DNA from: Nocardioides sp. Root140 | GTDB lineage: Bacteria > Actinomycetota > Actinomycetes > Propionibacteriales > Nocardioidaceae | DNA: 64,000 nt | NCBI RefSeq assembly: GCF_001426745.1 | Contig: NZ_LMFI01000016.1 | Span: 62,001-126,000 of the forward strand | Direction of reading: 5' to 3' | Part shown: one piece after another, positions 16,181-24,908 of the stretch | Layout: each line of letters opens with the position of its first letter | Numbering within the stretch: the stretch's first letter is position 1 | Made by a program: the position numbers and the translations under genes | Notes under the pieces: model-generated | What the model was told of the DNA's origin: nothing | The model's database searches: none | The model's input: only the letters and a program-made list of their open reading frames with translations

Positions 16181-16917
16181 ATGAACCGTCCGCCGGTCAC
16201 CTCGGCGACCGTGCCGGTCATGTACGACGACAGGTCCGAGGCGTAGAAGACGGCGACCGACGCGACCTCGGCCGGCTCGCCGGCGCGGGCCATCGGGATC
16301 TCGGCCATCTTGCCGTCCCATGCCTTCTGCGGCATGGCCTCGGTCATCGCCGAGCGGATCAGGCCGGGCTGGATCGCGTTGATCCGCACGCCGTGGTGCG
16401 CCATCTCCTTGGCGGCCGCCTTGGTCATGCCGACAATGCCTGCCTTGGCGGCGGAGTAGTTGGTCTGGCCGATCATGCCGACCTTGCCCGAGAGCGACGA
16501 GATGTTCACGATCGCACCGGACTTCACCTCACGCATCCGGGCGGCGGCCAGGCGGGTGCCGTTCCAGCAGCCCTTGAGGTGCACGGAGATGACCTGGTCG
16601 AAGTGCTCCTCGGTCATCGTGCGCATCGTGGCGTCGCGGGTGATGCCGGCGTTGTTGACCACGATGTCGAGCGAGCCGTACGTCGACTGCGCCAGGTCGA
16701 GCGCGGCCTCGACGTCGTCGGCCTTCACCACGTCGCAGGCGATGCCGACGGCGACGTCGGGTCCACCCAGGCCCTTGGCGGCGAGCTCGGCGGCGGCACC
16801 GTCGAGGTCGGCCAGCACGACCCGCGCACCCTGCGCGACGTAGGCCTCGGCGATGGCCAGGCCGATGCCCTGGGCGCCACCGGTGATGACGGCGGTCTTG
16901 TTCTCGAGCAGGTTCAT
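16177..16917 (-). CDS. SDR-family oxidoreductase, FabG-like 3-hydroxyacyl-CoA dehydrogenase
   Basis: A 246-residue short-chain dehydrogenase. The nucleotide-binding motif AVITGGAQGIGLAIAEAYVA starts at residue 9, VLADLDG follows with the Asp that favours NAD+, NNAGITRDATMRTM is near residue 89, and the catalytic YSAAK lies in GQTNYSAAKAGIVGMTKAAA near residue 152. FabG-like proteins inside such catabolic operons oxidise 3-hydroxyacyl-CoA rather than make fatty acids. It overlaps both neighbours (TGATG with the acyl-CoA dehydrogenase, GTGA with the hydratase), so it is translated as part of the chain. Confidence 0.88.
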   Translation of the reverse strand: MNLLENKTAVITGGAQGIGLAIAEAYVAQGARVVLADLDGAAAELAAKGLGGPDVAVGIACDVVKADDVEAALDLAQSTYGSLDIVVNNAGITRDATMRTMTEEHFDQVISVHLKGCWNGTRLAAARMREVKSGAIVNISSLSGKVGMIGQTNYSAAKAGIVGMTKAAAKEMAHHGVRINAIQPGLIRSAMTEAMPQKAWDGKMAEIPMARAGEPAEVASVAVFYASDLSSYMTGTVAEVTGGRFM

Positions 16918-18086
16918 CAGGAGTTCCCCTTCTGGGAGTGTGCGTCTCGGGCCACCACTTGGGCCGCGATGACGTTGCGTTGGATCTCGTTGGTGCCCTC
17001 GCCGACGATCATCAGCGGGGCGTCACGGAAGTAGCGCTCGACGTCGTACTCACGCGAGTAGCCGTAGCCGCCGTGCACGCGGATCGCGTCGAGGGCGACC
17101 TCCATGGCCGCCTCGGAGGCGAACAGCTTGGCCATCCCGGCCTCCATGTCGGCGCGCTTGCCCTCGTCGAGGCGCTCGGCCGCGTCGACCGTCATCAGCC
17201 GGGCGGCGCGGACCTTGGTGGCCATGTCGGCGATGAGGTTGCCGACCGACTGGTGCTTCCAGATCGGCTTGCCGAACGACTCGCGCTGCTGCGCGTAGGA
17301 GACGGCGTCACCGAGTGCGGCCTGGGCCACGCCGACCGCACGGGCGGCGACCTGGATCCGGCCCACCTCGAGGCCGCGCATCATGTGGCCCCACCCGAGG
17401 TCGGGCTCGCCACCGAGCACGGCGTCGGCCGGGACCCGCATCGAATCGAAGACCAGCTCGCAGGCCTCGACGCCGCGGTAGCCGAGCTTGGGGATCTTCT
17501 CGCTGACGGTCATGCCGTCGCCGGGCTCGACCAGCAGCACGCTCATGCCGCGGTGGGCGGGCTCGGCGTCGCGGTCGGTGACGCAGAGCAGCCCGATCAG
17601 GCCGGCGTGCTGGGCGTTGGAGATCCAGGTCTTGGAGCCGCGGATGACGTAGTGGTCGCCGTCGCGGACGGCGTACGTGCGCATCGCCTGGAGGTCGCTG
17701 CCGCCGGACGGCTCGGTGAGCGCCATCGTCGCCCGGATCGAGCCGTCGGCCATCGCCGGGAGGTACGTCGCCTTCTGCGCGTCGGTGCCGAACGTGCGGA
17801 TCAGGTAGGAGATCACCGAGTGGCCGCCGATCGCGCCGGCCAGGCTCATCCAGCCACGGGCCAGCTCTTCGGTGACCCGGGCGAAGCAGGCCGTGCTGAC
17901 GTCGACGCCGCCGTGCTCGGCGGGGACGAGGAGCCCGAAGAAGCCGAGCTTCTTCATCTCCTCGATGAACTCCTCGGGGTAGGTGTCGGTCGACTCGTAC
18001 TCGCGCACGTTCGGCCGCACCCGCTCGTCGACGAAGTCGGCGACCAGTCGGACCATGTCCTTCTCGTCGGGTGTCAGCGTGCTCAT
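16917..18086 (-). CDS. acyl-CoA dehydrogenase
   Basis: A 389-residue FAD enzyme that introduces the alpha,beta double bond into an acyl-CoA. MALTEPSGGSDLQAM near residue 128 and GSKTWISNAQHAGLIGLL near 155 are the flavin-site signatures. The C-terminus RVHGGYGYSREYDVERYFRD through VGEGTNEIQRNVIA carries the family's catalytic Glu in GEGTNEIQ. The ATG at 18086 gives a 4-base overlap with the CitE-like gene. The substrate is presumably the acid activated by one of the CoA-transferases of the operon. Confidence 0.92.
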   Translation of the reverse strand: MSTLTPDEKDMVRLVADFVDERVRPNVREYESTDTYPEEFIEEMKKLGFFGLLVPAEHGGVDVSTACFARVTEELARGWMSLAGAIGGHSVISYLIRTFGTDAQKATYLPAMADGSIRATMALTEPSGGSDLQAMRTYAVRDGDHYVIRGSKTWISNAQHAGLIGLLCVTDRDAEPAHRGMSVLLVEPGDGMTVSEKIPKLGYRGVEACELVFDSMRVPADAVLGGEPDLGWGHMMRGLEVGRIQVAARAVGVAQAALGDAVSYAQQRESFGKPIWKHQSVGNLIADMATKVRAARLMTVDAAERLDEGKRADMEAGMAKLFASEAAMEVALDAIRVHGGYGYSREYDVERYFRDAPLMIVGEGTNEIQRNVIAAQVVARDAHSQKGNS

Positions 18087-18919
18087 GGGGTGCCTCCGGT
18101 TTCGGTGGTGCTGCTGGTGAGGATGCGTCGGGCCCGGTCGACCACGGGCAGGTCGACCATGCGGCCGTCGACGAGGAGTACGCCGTCCCCGGCGGCCTCG
18201 GCCGCGGTGACGACCCGCTGTGCCCACGCCACTTCGGTGGCGTCGGGCGCGAAGGTGGCCGCGGTCGGGGCGACCTGGGCCGGGTGGATGCAGAGCTTGC
18301 CGGCGAAGCCCAGGGCGGCGGCCCGGCGTACGTCGGCAACGAGTCGGTCGGCGTCGCGCACGTCACCGGTCACCCCGTCGACCGGTCCGGCGAGGCCCGC
18401 GGCGGCAGACGCCAGGACCAGGGCGCCACGGGCGGACGCCATCGCGGCGACGTCCTCGGGATCGACGCCGAGCTCGGTGGCCAGGTCGTAGGTGCCGAGG
18501 GCGAGCCGGACCACGCCCGGGACGGCGGCGATCGGCTCCGCGCGGAGGACGCCGCGGGCCGTCTCGAGAAGCGCGACGACCCGCGCGCCGTCACCCAGCG
18601 AGGCGACCGTGGCGGCGACGGCTGCGGGGTCCTGGGCCTTGGGCAGCATGACGGTGCATGCCACGCCGCTCGCCAGGAGCTCGGAGAGCGCGGCCAGGTC
18701 GGCGTCGTGCCACGGGGTGCCGTGGGCGTTGACCCGCACAGCGGCGGCCGTCGTGGTGGTGCGCAGCCAACTGACGACGTCGTCGCGGGCGCGGTCCTTG
18801 GCGTCGGGTGCCACGGCGTCCTCGAGGTCGAGGACCACGAGGTCCGCACCGGCTGCGGCCGCCTTGTCGAAGCGGTCGGGCCGGTCGCCCGGGACGAAGA
18901 GCAGGGTGCGTGCGTCCAT
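18083..18919 (-). CDS. HpcH/HpaI aldolase / CitE-like (citramalyl- or malyl-CoA lyase type)
   Basis: A 278-residue TIM-barrel lyase of the CitE family, which cleaves 3-hydroxy-acyl-CoA thioesters such as malyl-CoA, citramalyl-CoA or HMG-CoA-like compounds into an acyl-CoA and a keto acid. It opens TLLFVPGDRPDRFDKAAAAG with the substrate-binding Arg, then VVLDLEDAVAPDAKDRAR with the Mg-binding acidic residues, and later VALLETARGVLRAEP and GKLCIHPAQV, all family hallmarks. It lies one base after the CaiB-type CoA-transferase stop and overlaps the acyl-CoA dehydrogenase by 4 bases. Citramalyl-CoA lyase activity is inferred from context only. Confidence 0.83.
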   Translation of the reverse strand: MDARTLLFVPGDRPDRFDKAAAAGADLVVLDLEDAVAPDAKDRARDDVVSWLRTTTTAAAVRVNAHGTPWHDADLAALSELLASGVACTVMLPKAQDPAAVAATVASLGDGARVVALLETARGVLRAEPIAAVPGVVRLALGTYDLATELGVDPEDVAAMASARGALVLASAAAGLAGPVDGVTGDVRDADRLVADVRRAAALGFAGKLCIHPAQVAPTAATFAPDATEVAWAQRVVTAAEAAGDGVLLVDGRMVDLPVVDRARRILTSSTTETGGTP

Positions 18920-18920
18920 G

Positions 18921-20219
18921 TCAGGCCACCTCGGTCTTCGGGGCGTGGCCGGTCGTGCGGACGACTCCGCGGGCGAGCAGGTCCGCCACGGCAGCGGCAT
19001 CGAGGCCGAGCACGTCGCCCAGCACGTCGCGGGTGTGTTGACCGACCGCCGGGGCAGGACGAGGTGGCGCGCTGGCGCGGTCGACGTACACGGGTGAGCC
19101 GGGGGCGAGCAGGCGGCCGACGCCGGGCTGGTCGACGGTGCCGAAGAGCGGGTGGCTGCGGAGCACGGCCGCGTCGTCGGCGACCAGGTCGCCGAAGGTG
19201 CGGTACGGCGACCAGAGGATGCGGGTCTCTCCCAGGGCGGCGGTCACCTCCTCCTCGGTGTGCCGCTCGAACCACTCGGCGACCAGGCCGGCCAGCACGC
19301 CGCGGTGGCGGTAGCGGTCACCCTCGTCGTCGAAGTCGGCTGCGAGTGCCCCGGCCAGGGTGTCGATGACGTCGCCGAGCCCGGTCATCGACCGCAGGTC
19401 CGACCACTGGCGCGGGGTGAGCGCGACCAGCATGAAGCGGGCGCCGTCGCTGGTGACGAAGTCGCGACCGAACGTGCCGTAGACGTAGTTGCCGTCAGCG
19501 GTGCGCTCCGAGGACGGTTTCAGCATCGCATCGGCGAGGTAGCCGAGGTGCCCGGCGGCGGCGAGGGCGACGTCCTCGAGGGCGACCCGCACCTCGCTAC
19601 CCCGGCCGGTGGCGGCGCGGCGGCGCTCGGCTGCGAGCAGCCCGACGGCGAGGTAGAGGCCGGCGGCGAGGTCCCATGCGGGGAGCAGGTGGTTGACCGG
19701 GGCGGCCTGGTCGGCCGGGCCGGTGACCAGCGGGAAGCCGGTGCCGGCCTGCACGGTGTAGTCGACCGCGGTGCCGCCGTCGTGCTTGCCGGTGAGCAGC
19801 ACGGTGACCACGTCGGGTCGGCGCTCGCTCAACGCGGTGTGGGTGAGCTCGGGCCAGCGCTCGGTGTTGGTGACCAGGATTCCGGCCTCGGCGACCAGGT
19901 CCGCGATGAGGAGGCGCCCCTCGGCCGTGCCGAGGTCGACCTCGATGGCCTGCTTGCCTGGGTTCAGCCCGTTCCAGTAGAGGCTGGTGCCGTCGTCGGT
20001 GAGTGGCCAGCGGGTGCGGTCAGGTCCGCCGCCGATCGGCTCGACCCGGATCACCTCGGCACCGAGCTGGGCGAGGGTGAGTCCGCACAGCGGCGTGGCG
20101 ACGAAGCTGGAGACCTCGACGATCCGCAGGCCGGCGAGCGGGCCGGCGAGCGGGCCGGTGGCTTGGCCGGCCGAGGCACCCGCGGGTGCCGGGTCCGGGC
20201 GGGGTTCAGTGGACGTCAT
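18921..20219 (-). CDS. CaiB/BaiF family (class III) CoA-transferase
   Basis: A 432-residue protein that moves CoA between carboxylic acids through a covalent aspartyl intermediate. The opening GLRIVEVSSFVATPLCGLTL and AQLGAEVIRVEPIGG are the family N-terminus, and LLPAWDLAAGLYLAVGLLAA near residue 170 holds the probable catalytic Asp. It is somewhat longer than the usual 390-410 residues because of an alanine- and glycine-rich N-terminal lead (GPLAGPLAGLRIVE). It overlaps the upstream MFS gene by 14 bases. Within this operon it could activate a dicarboxylate for the HTD2-like hydratase and the CitE-like lyase. Confidence 0.88.
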   Translation of the reverse strand: MTSTEPRPDPAPAGASAGQATGPLAGPLAGLRIVEVSSFVATPLCGLTLAQLGAEVIRVEPIGGGPDRTRWPLTDDGTSLYWNGLNPGKQAIEVDLGTAEGRLLIADLVAEAGILVTNTERWPELTHTALSERRPDVVTVLLTGKHDGGTAVDYTVQAGTGFPLVTGPADQAAPVNHLLPAWDLAAGLYLAVGLLAAERRRAATGRGSEVRVALEDVALAAAGHLGYLADAMLKPSSERTADGNYVYGTFGRDFVTSDGARFMLVALTPRQWSDLRSMTGLGDVIDTLAGALAADFDDEGDRYRHRGVLAGLVAEWFERHTEEEVTAALGETRILWSPYRTFGDLVADDAAVLRSHPLFGTVDQPGVGRLLAPGSPVYVDRASAPPRPAPAVGQHTRDVLGDVLGLDAAAVADLLARGVVRTTGHAPKTEVA

Positions 20220-21582
20220 CGAGAAGGGTCCTTTCGGGGCGGGACGGGACGCGGTCCGATCGGGCGGCGCCTGCGAGCAGCCAGGTGGCGGCGATCACCG
20301 CGACCGGTGCGCCGTACACGAGGAGGAGGCGGTCGGGCGCCCACGTGGCGGCCACCCAGGAGTAGCCGACCGCGAGACCGGCGAAGCGGAGCATGTTGGA
20401 GACGCCCAGGGCGGTGCCGTGGTCGGCTGCCGACGACGTCATCAGCACGTGCGCGGACGTGGCCTGCACGGCGCCGATGGCGCAGCCGGTGACTGCGAGG
20501 AGCGCGACGGCGAGCGGCAGGGAGTCGTGGTCGAGGGCGAACGCGAGGCCGAGGGAGAACAGTGCTGCGGCCAGCACGACGAGTCCGACGCGCATGGTGC
20601 GGACCGCGGTGAAGCGCTCCGAGAGGCGCGACGTCACCGGCGCGAACAGGGTCAGCGGGACGGCCAGCGACAGCATCATCAGGCCGATGTGGCCGGGCCC
20701 CAGCCCCACGTCGCGTCCGAGGTGGAGCGGCGTGGCGGTGATCGCGACGCCGAGCGCACACATGACGGTGCCGGCCGCCGCGGTGCCGGCCAGGAAGCGC
20801 GGGTCGGCGAGGTGGTCCGGGTCGACGAATGCCCTCTCGCTGCGGCGCGCGATCAGCACGTGCAACAGGAGGGCCAGCGCACCGACGATCACCAACGCGA
20901 TGCCGACGACGGCACTGCGGTGCTGGCCGGCCCAGGCGAAGGCACCGACCAGGGCGCCGACTCCGGCGACCAGCGTCATCATCCCGGAGACGTGCAACGG
21001 GGTCGGCACGGCCGGGACCGAGGGCACCAGGGTCACCACGAGCACGAGCAGGACCAGGCTGAGCGAGGCGTGGGTGAGGAAGACCCAGCGCCAGCCCAGG
21101 GTGTCGGCGATCAGTCCACCCAGCGGCGGGCCGATCGCCTGGCCGACCCCGATCGCGGAGGCCCACGCGGCCATCACGCGGGCCCGGTTCTCCGGCCAGT
21201 GCCGACCGAGGACCTGCTGGACCGACGACGGGATGGCCGAGCACGCGACACCTTGAAGGGCCCGCATCAGCACGAGGTACCAGAGGTCCTGGGCCGCCGC
21301 GGCGCCCGCCCCGGCGATGACCATCAGCACCAGCGAGGCGCCGAGCACGAGCCGGGAACCGAAGCGCTGGCACATCCACCCGGCGACCGGGGAACACAGC
21401 ACCATGGCCAGGGTGAAGGCGCTGACCGCGAACACGATGCCGCTGGCGCTGGCGTCGACCGCTTCCGCGATCACGTTGATCGGCGCGCTGATGATGGTGC
21501 TGGACAGGGTGCCGAGGGTCGAGCACGCCAGCAACGCCGCGTAGGCGTGGCGACGTGAGGAGTCCCGGCGGTGTGCGCTCAT
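20206..21582 (-). CDS. MFS transporter (drug/metabolite type)
   Basis: A 458-residue inner-membrane protein with at least 12 hydrophobic segments. The loop AGWMCQRFGSRLVLGASLVL between helices 2 and 3 and PPLGGLIADTLGWRWVFLTH near residue 150 are major-facilitator signatures of the DHA-type exporters or uptake carriers. It is embedded between two CoA-transferase genes with overlaps at both ends (4 bases with the beta subunit gene, 14 with the CaiB gene), so it is co-translated and is probably the carrier for the substrate or a product of the operon. Direction of transport cannot be told. Confidence 0.85.
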   Translation of the reverse strand: MSAHRRDSSRRHAYAALLACSTLGTLSSTIISAPINVIAEAVDASASGIVFAVSAFTLAMVLCSPVAGWMCQRFGSRLVLGASLVLMVIAGAGAAAAQDLWYLVLMRALQGVACSAIPSSVQQVLGRHWPENRARVMAAWASAIGVGQAIGPPLGGLIADTLGWRWVFLTHASLSLVLLVLVVTLVPSVPAVPTPLHVSGMMTLVAGVGALVGAFAWAGQHRSAVVGIALVIVGALALLLHVLIARRSERAFVDPDHLADPRFLAGTAAAGTVMCALGVAITATPLHLGRDVGLGPGHIGLMMLSLAVPLTLFAPVTSRLSERFTAVRTMRVGLVVLAAALFSLGLAFALDHDSLPLAVALLAVTGCAIGAVQATSAHVLMTSSAADHGTALGVSNMLRFAGLAVGYSWVAATWAPDRLLLVYGAPVAVIAATWLLAGAARSDRVPSRPERTLLDDVH

Positions 21583-22358
21583 CGCAGGTAGAGCCGCACC
21601 GTGTCGATCTCCTCGCGGAGCAGGCGCACGTCCTCGACGGTGGGGCGCTCGGTCTCGCGCACGTCGTCCGCGACGACGATGTCCCACCCGGTGGCGGCGC
21701 GGACCTCGTCGACGGTGACGCCCGGGTGCACCTCGCTGACCTGCAGCTCGCCGAACTTGTCGGGACGGCGCAGCACGGCCAGCGGCGTGATCACGGTCGA
21801 GACGCCGTGGCCCGGAGGCACCATGCGCGGGTCCTCCTCGCGGGCCCGCACGGGGCTCGGCGAGGTGCAGAAGTCGACCTTCGCGGGCAGGGCGCCCGGG
21901 TCGTGGCGGCGGAGCACGACGATGCACTCGCCGGCGTTGGGCACGATCTCGGCGGCGCCGCCGGCTCCGGGCAGGCGCACGGTGGGCTTCTCCCAGTCAC
22001 CGATGAAGGTGGTGTTGAGGCTGCCGAAGCGGTCGACCTGGGCGGCACCGAGGAAGCCGACGTCGACGTGGCCGCCCTGGAGCACGTAGCCGAAGAGCGC
22101 GTGCATGCTGAGCACTGCCTCCGCACCCGTGACCAGCACCGAGTCGGCGATGCCCTCGGCCAGGCCGTCGGGGTGGGCACCGCAGACACCGGACTCGTAG
22201 ACCAGCTCGACGTTCGGGTTGACCGTGCGCAGGGCCAGGTCGACCGCCAGTGTGGGCAGGCCGACACCGGCGAAGACGCGGCGCAGGCCGACCAGCTGGC
22301 GGGCGGCGACGGTGGCCAGGAACTCGGTGCTGCCGGGTGCGACGTCTGAGTAGGTCAT
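21579..22358 (-). CDS. CoA-transferase subunit beta (glutaconate CoA-transferase/IpdB-like)
   Basis: A 259-residue class I CoA-transferase beta subunit. VNPNVELVYESGVCGAHPDG near residue 47 contains the Glu (in YESG) expected to form the glutamyl-CoA thioester. FLGAAQVDRFGSLNTTFIG near residue 102 is also family-typical. It starts at ATG 22358 within the stop of the alpha subunit gene (ATGA), as expected for a stoichiometric pair. The family includes glutaconate and 3-oxoacid CoA-transferases, and the steroid-ring hydrolase IpdAB, which has lost transferase chemistry; which applies here is undecided. Confidence 0.85.
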   Translation of the reverse strand: MTYSDVAPGSTEFLATVAARQLVGLRRVFAGVGLPTLAVDLALRTVNPNVELVYESGVCGAHPDGLAEGIADSVLVTGAEAVLSMHALFGYVLQGGHVDVGFLGAAQVDRFGSLNTTFIGDWEKPTVRLPGAGGAAEIVPNAGECIVVLRRHDPGALPAKVDFCTSPSPVRAREEDPRMVPPGHGVSTVITPLAVLRRPDKFGELQVSEVHPGVTVDEVRAATGWDIVVADDVRETERPTVEDVRLLREEIDTVRLYLR

Positions 22359-23278
22359 GCCCGCTCCCCCGTCTCGAGCTCGGACCAGCGTGAGGCGCCG
22401 AGTTTCGCCAAGTAGGTCTGGCGATCCGGGAGGTCGTGCACCCACTCGTCGAGCCAGGCCAGCAGCCGTGCGCGGTCGCGGCTGATCGGCTCCCAGTCGC
22501 GGTAGAAGTCGTTGTCGCGCACGTAGTGGTCGTGCGTGTACGACGGGTGCGCACCGCCGGGCACCGCGACCACGGCGTCCACGGCATGTGCGGGGAGCAG
22601 CGTGCGGTTCGGGTCGGCGCGGACCACCTCGTCCTCGACGATCTCCTCGACGGTGACGATCACCCGCGTGGCGGCGTACGCAGCTTCCTGCTGGGCGCCG
22701 GTGATGCCCCACATCTGCACGTTGCCGAGCCGGTCGGCCCGCTGGGCGTGCACGATGGTCACGTCCGGACGCAGCGGCGGGACCACGTAGATGTCGGGTC
22801 CGCCGAACGGGTCGGCGACCTTGCGGATGTTGGGGTTCAACTTCGGGAGGTCGCTGCCGGCGTACGACCGGAGGGGGAAGAACGGCAGGTTGGCCGCGCC
22901 GGCCTCGTAGCGGCAGAGCATGCCGTAGTGGCTGTACTCCTCGACCTCGAGCGGCTCCGGGTCGGCGCGCTCGATGCGTCGGCGCACCTCGTGCAGCGAG
23001 CCCGCGGAGCCGCTGGCGAAGAACGAGGCAACCAGCTTGCTCACGCAGCCTGCGGCGACGAGCTGGTCGTACATGATGTCGGGCGTCATGCGGCAGACGG
23101 TGAGGTCACGGCGGCCCTGGCGGATGATCTCGTGCGCGGCGGCGAACGGGATCAGGTGACCGAACCCCTCGAGGGCGATGGTCATGCCGTCGCGGACGTG
23201 CGCCGCGATCGCGGCCGGCAGGTCGGTCACCTTGTCGGTCACCTCGCCGGTCACCTTGGTCGCGATCGTCGCAGTCAA
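22355..23278 (-). CDS. CoA-transferase subunit alpha (glutaconate CoA-transferase/IpdA-like)
   Basis: A 307-residue alpha subunit partner of the beta subunit encoded next. VRDGMTIALEGFGHLIPFAA near residue 25 is the CoA-binding region, and PDVTIVHAQRADRLGNVQMW near residue 180 the conserved HaqraDr.Gn motif. The start is taken as TTG 23278 because GAGGAG precedes it at 6 bases; ATG starts farther upstream would add an untypical extension. The N-terminus carries a short repeat (KVTGEVTDKVTD). This is the first gene of the ten-gene operon, whose promoter must lie in the 154-bp gap before the divergent thioesterase. Confidence 0.85.
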   Translation of the reverse strand: MTATIATKVTGEVTDKVTDLPAAIAAHVRDGMTIALEGFGHLIPFAAAHEIIRQGRRDLTVCRMTPDIMYDQLVAAGCVSKLVASFFASGSAGSLHEVRRRIERADPEPLEVEEYSHYGMLCRYEAGAANLPFFPLRSYAGSDLPKLNPNIRKVADPFGGPDIYVVPPLRPDVTIVHAQRADRLGNVQMWGITGAQQEAAYAATRVIVTVEEIVEDEVVRADPNRTLLPAHAVDAVVAVPGGAHPSYTHDHYVRDNDFYRDWEPISRDRARLLAWLDEWVHDLPDRQTYLAKLGASRWSELETGERA

Positions 23279-23432
23279 CGCGGGCTCCTCGAGGCTCAGT
23301 GATGGGTGTCGAGTGCCAACGATGCCGCCGGAACGGTGCAGAACTCCAATACTTCTTGGGTGGCCCATTGATACCTGATCCGACATGAAAAACGTGAGAC
23401 AGATATCGCAGACGGTTCCAAACCGCTGCATC

Positions 23433-24353
23433 ATGGATGCCGTGGACGACACCCTCACCGACCCCGTCACCGCACCTGCCGTGACCCTGCAGGACCTTCT
23501 CGGGCTGCTCGATCTCGAGCGGCTCGGGTCGACCGACCGCACGGTCACCTGGCGGGGCCAGCCCCAGGCGCACCCCGAGGACCGCATGTTCGGAGGCCTG
23601 CTGCTGGCCCAGGCCCTGGTGGCTGCCGGACGCACGGCGCCGACCACCCAGCGGGCGATCAGCCTGCAGGCCGACTTCCTCGAGGGCGCGCCCACCGACC
23701 GGCCGATGACCTGGCGGGTAGACCTCGTCACCGACGCCAACTCGCTCAGCACACGACGCAGCACGCTGGTCGCCGACGACGGCGCCGAGCTGTTCACCGC
23801 CACCACCCGCTGGGCGACCACCCGCGAGGACCTGCCGTCCTTCTCGTCGGTGGCGCCGGCCGACGTGCCCGGCCCCGAGGCCCTGGCCGAGCTGGCCGAG
23901 CGCTACCCCGACGACCCGCGCATCCCCTCGTGGTGGCGGATCCGCCGTCCGGTGCACTTCCGGCACGTCGAGCCCCCGCCGTACGTCGCACCGGAGCCGA
24001 CGACCGACCGCCAGACGGCGCACGTCCGCAGCACCGACCCACTGCCCGAGGACCCGGTGCTGCGTGCCGGCGTGGCGGCGTACGTCACTGACATGAGCCT
24101 GCTGGAGCCGGCCTTCCGTGCACTCGGCGCCGCCCGGCACGCGCCCGGGTCACGCATCCTCAGCCTGACCCACGGGCTGACCTTCCACCGCGAGCCCGAC
24201 CTGTCGACCTGGCACCAGTTCGACTCCCGGGTCGGCGCGGTCGCCCATGGCCGCGCGTACGGCGTCGGGGAGCTCTTCGACGACCGGGGCCGGCACGTGC
24301 TCACCGCCACCCAGCTGGGCCTGGTCAAGACCGTCTCAACACCGACGCAGTAG
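23433..24353 (+). CDS. acyl-CoA thioesterase II (TesB-like, double hot-dog)
   Basis: A 306-residue thioesterase that hydrolyses acyl-CoA to the free acid and CoA. The N-terminal hot dog shows WRGQPQAHPEDRMFGGLLLA near residue 35 and AISLQADFLEGAP. The C-terminal half has ILSLTHGLTFHREPDLSTWH near residue 245, the second domain of the TesB family. ATG 23433 (MDAVDDTL) is preferred because it matches the family N-terminus; an in-frame ATG at 23385 would add 16 residues. It is divergent from the CoA-transferase operon and might release CoA when its intermediates accumulate. Confidence 0.87.
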   Translation: MDAVDDTLTDPVTAPAVTLQDLLGLLDLERLGSTDRTVTWRGQPQAHPEDRMFGGLLLAQALVAAGRTAPTTQRAISLQADFLEGAPTDRPMTWRVDLVTDANSLSTRRSTLVADDGAELFTATTRWATTREDLPSFSSVAPADVPGPEALAELAERYPDDPRIPSWWRIRRPVHFRHVEPPPYVAPEPTTDRQTAHVRSTDPLPEDPVLRAGVAAYVTDMSLLEPAFRALGAARHAPGSRILSLTHGLTFHREPDLSTWHQFDSRVGAVAHGRAYGVGELFDDRGRHVLTATQLGLVKTVSTPTQ

Positions 24354-24364
24354 AGGGGCCGGAA

Positions 24365-24907
24365 TCAGTCGACGACCTCGACGGTGACCTCGGCGCGTTC
24401 GAGTCGGGCCAACTGTTCGACCGAAGCATCGAAGGTGCCCAGGGGGATGGTCTGGTCGGAGTATCCGACGCAATCAGCGTTGTAGAAGAAGCCCAGGCTC
24501 CCCCACGGGGCAAAGCAGATGAGGTCGCCGTTCCCCGGGTCGGAGCCGGGCGAGCCCTCGGTGTCGAGCTCCGGGGACAGGCGGCCGACCTTCTCCTTCC
24601 CCTCGAACTCCTCGAGCGTCAGGGCGAGAGGGAGCCTCGAGAGAAGATCGCGGACGGTGGGGTTGTCCTCGCTGATGGTGACATCGACCGAGGTGTCTTC
24701 CGAGGTGAAGCGGATGACCGTCCCCACGACCGCGGCGTCTCGAGCGCCTGTGCTGAGGTCGGGCCTCGGGCCTGTTGAAGAGGTCACGGAGACCGAGGAA
24801 GGCGTCGCACCGGACGATGCATCGCCGTCCGATGACCTGCATCCAGTGACGACACCGAGGGCCACCAACAGTGCAGCCGTGAACAGCCCTCGCCGAACGA
24901 CGGCCAT
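24365..24907 (-). CDS. lipoprotein with cyclophilin-like fold domain
   Basis: A 180-residue exported protein. The signal peptide FTAALLVALGVVTGC ends in the lipobox VTGC (Cys at about residue 23), so it should be anchored on the outside of the membrane. After a Ser/Thr-rich linker the domain beginning IRFTSEDTSVDVTI and running through LLSRLPLALTLEEF, LSPELDTEGSPGS, LICFAPWGSLGFFY matches the bacterial cyclophilin-like fold family; members are not proven isomerases. The ATG at 24907 is favoured over 24925. It follows the alcohol dehydrogenase gene by one base and ends 11 bp from the converging thioesterase, so it is probably transcribed with the dehydrogenase. Confidence 0.78.
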   Translation of the reverse strand: MAVVRRGLFTAALLVALGVVTGCRSSDGDASSGATPSSVSVTSSTGPRPDLSTGARDAAVVGTVIRFTSEDTSVDVTISEDNPTVRDLLSRLPLALTLEEFEGKEKVGRLSPELDTEGSPGSDPGNGDLICFAPWGSLGFFYNADCVGYSDQTIPLGTFDASVEQLARLERAEVTVEVVD

Positions 24908-24908
24908 C

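Noticed and set aside
21579..23278. Calling the CoA-transferase pair IpdAB of steroid degradation
   Set aside because: Other HIP-pathway genes (for example fadE30-33, a complete kstR2-type set) are not present here and the sequences also fit glutaconate-type transferases; left at family level.
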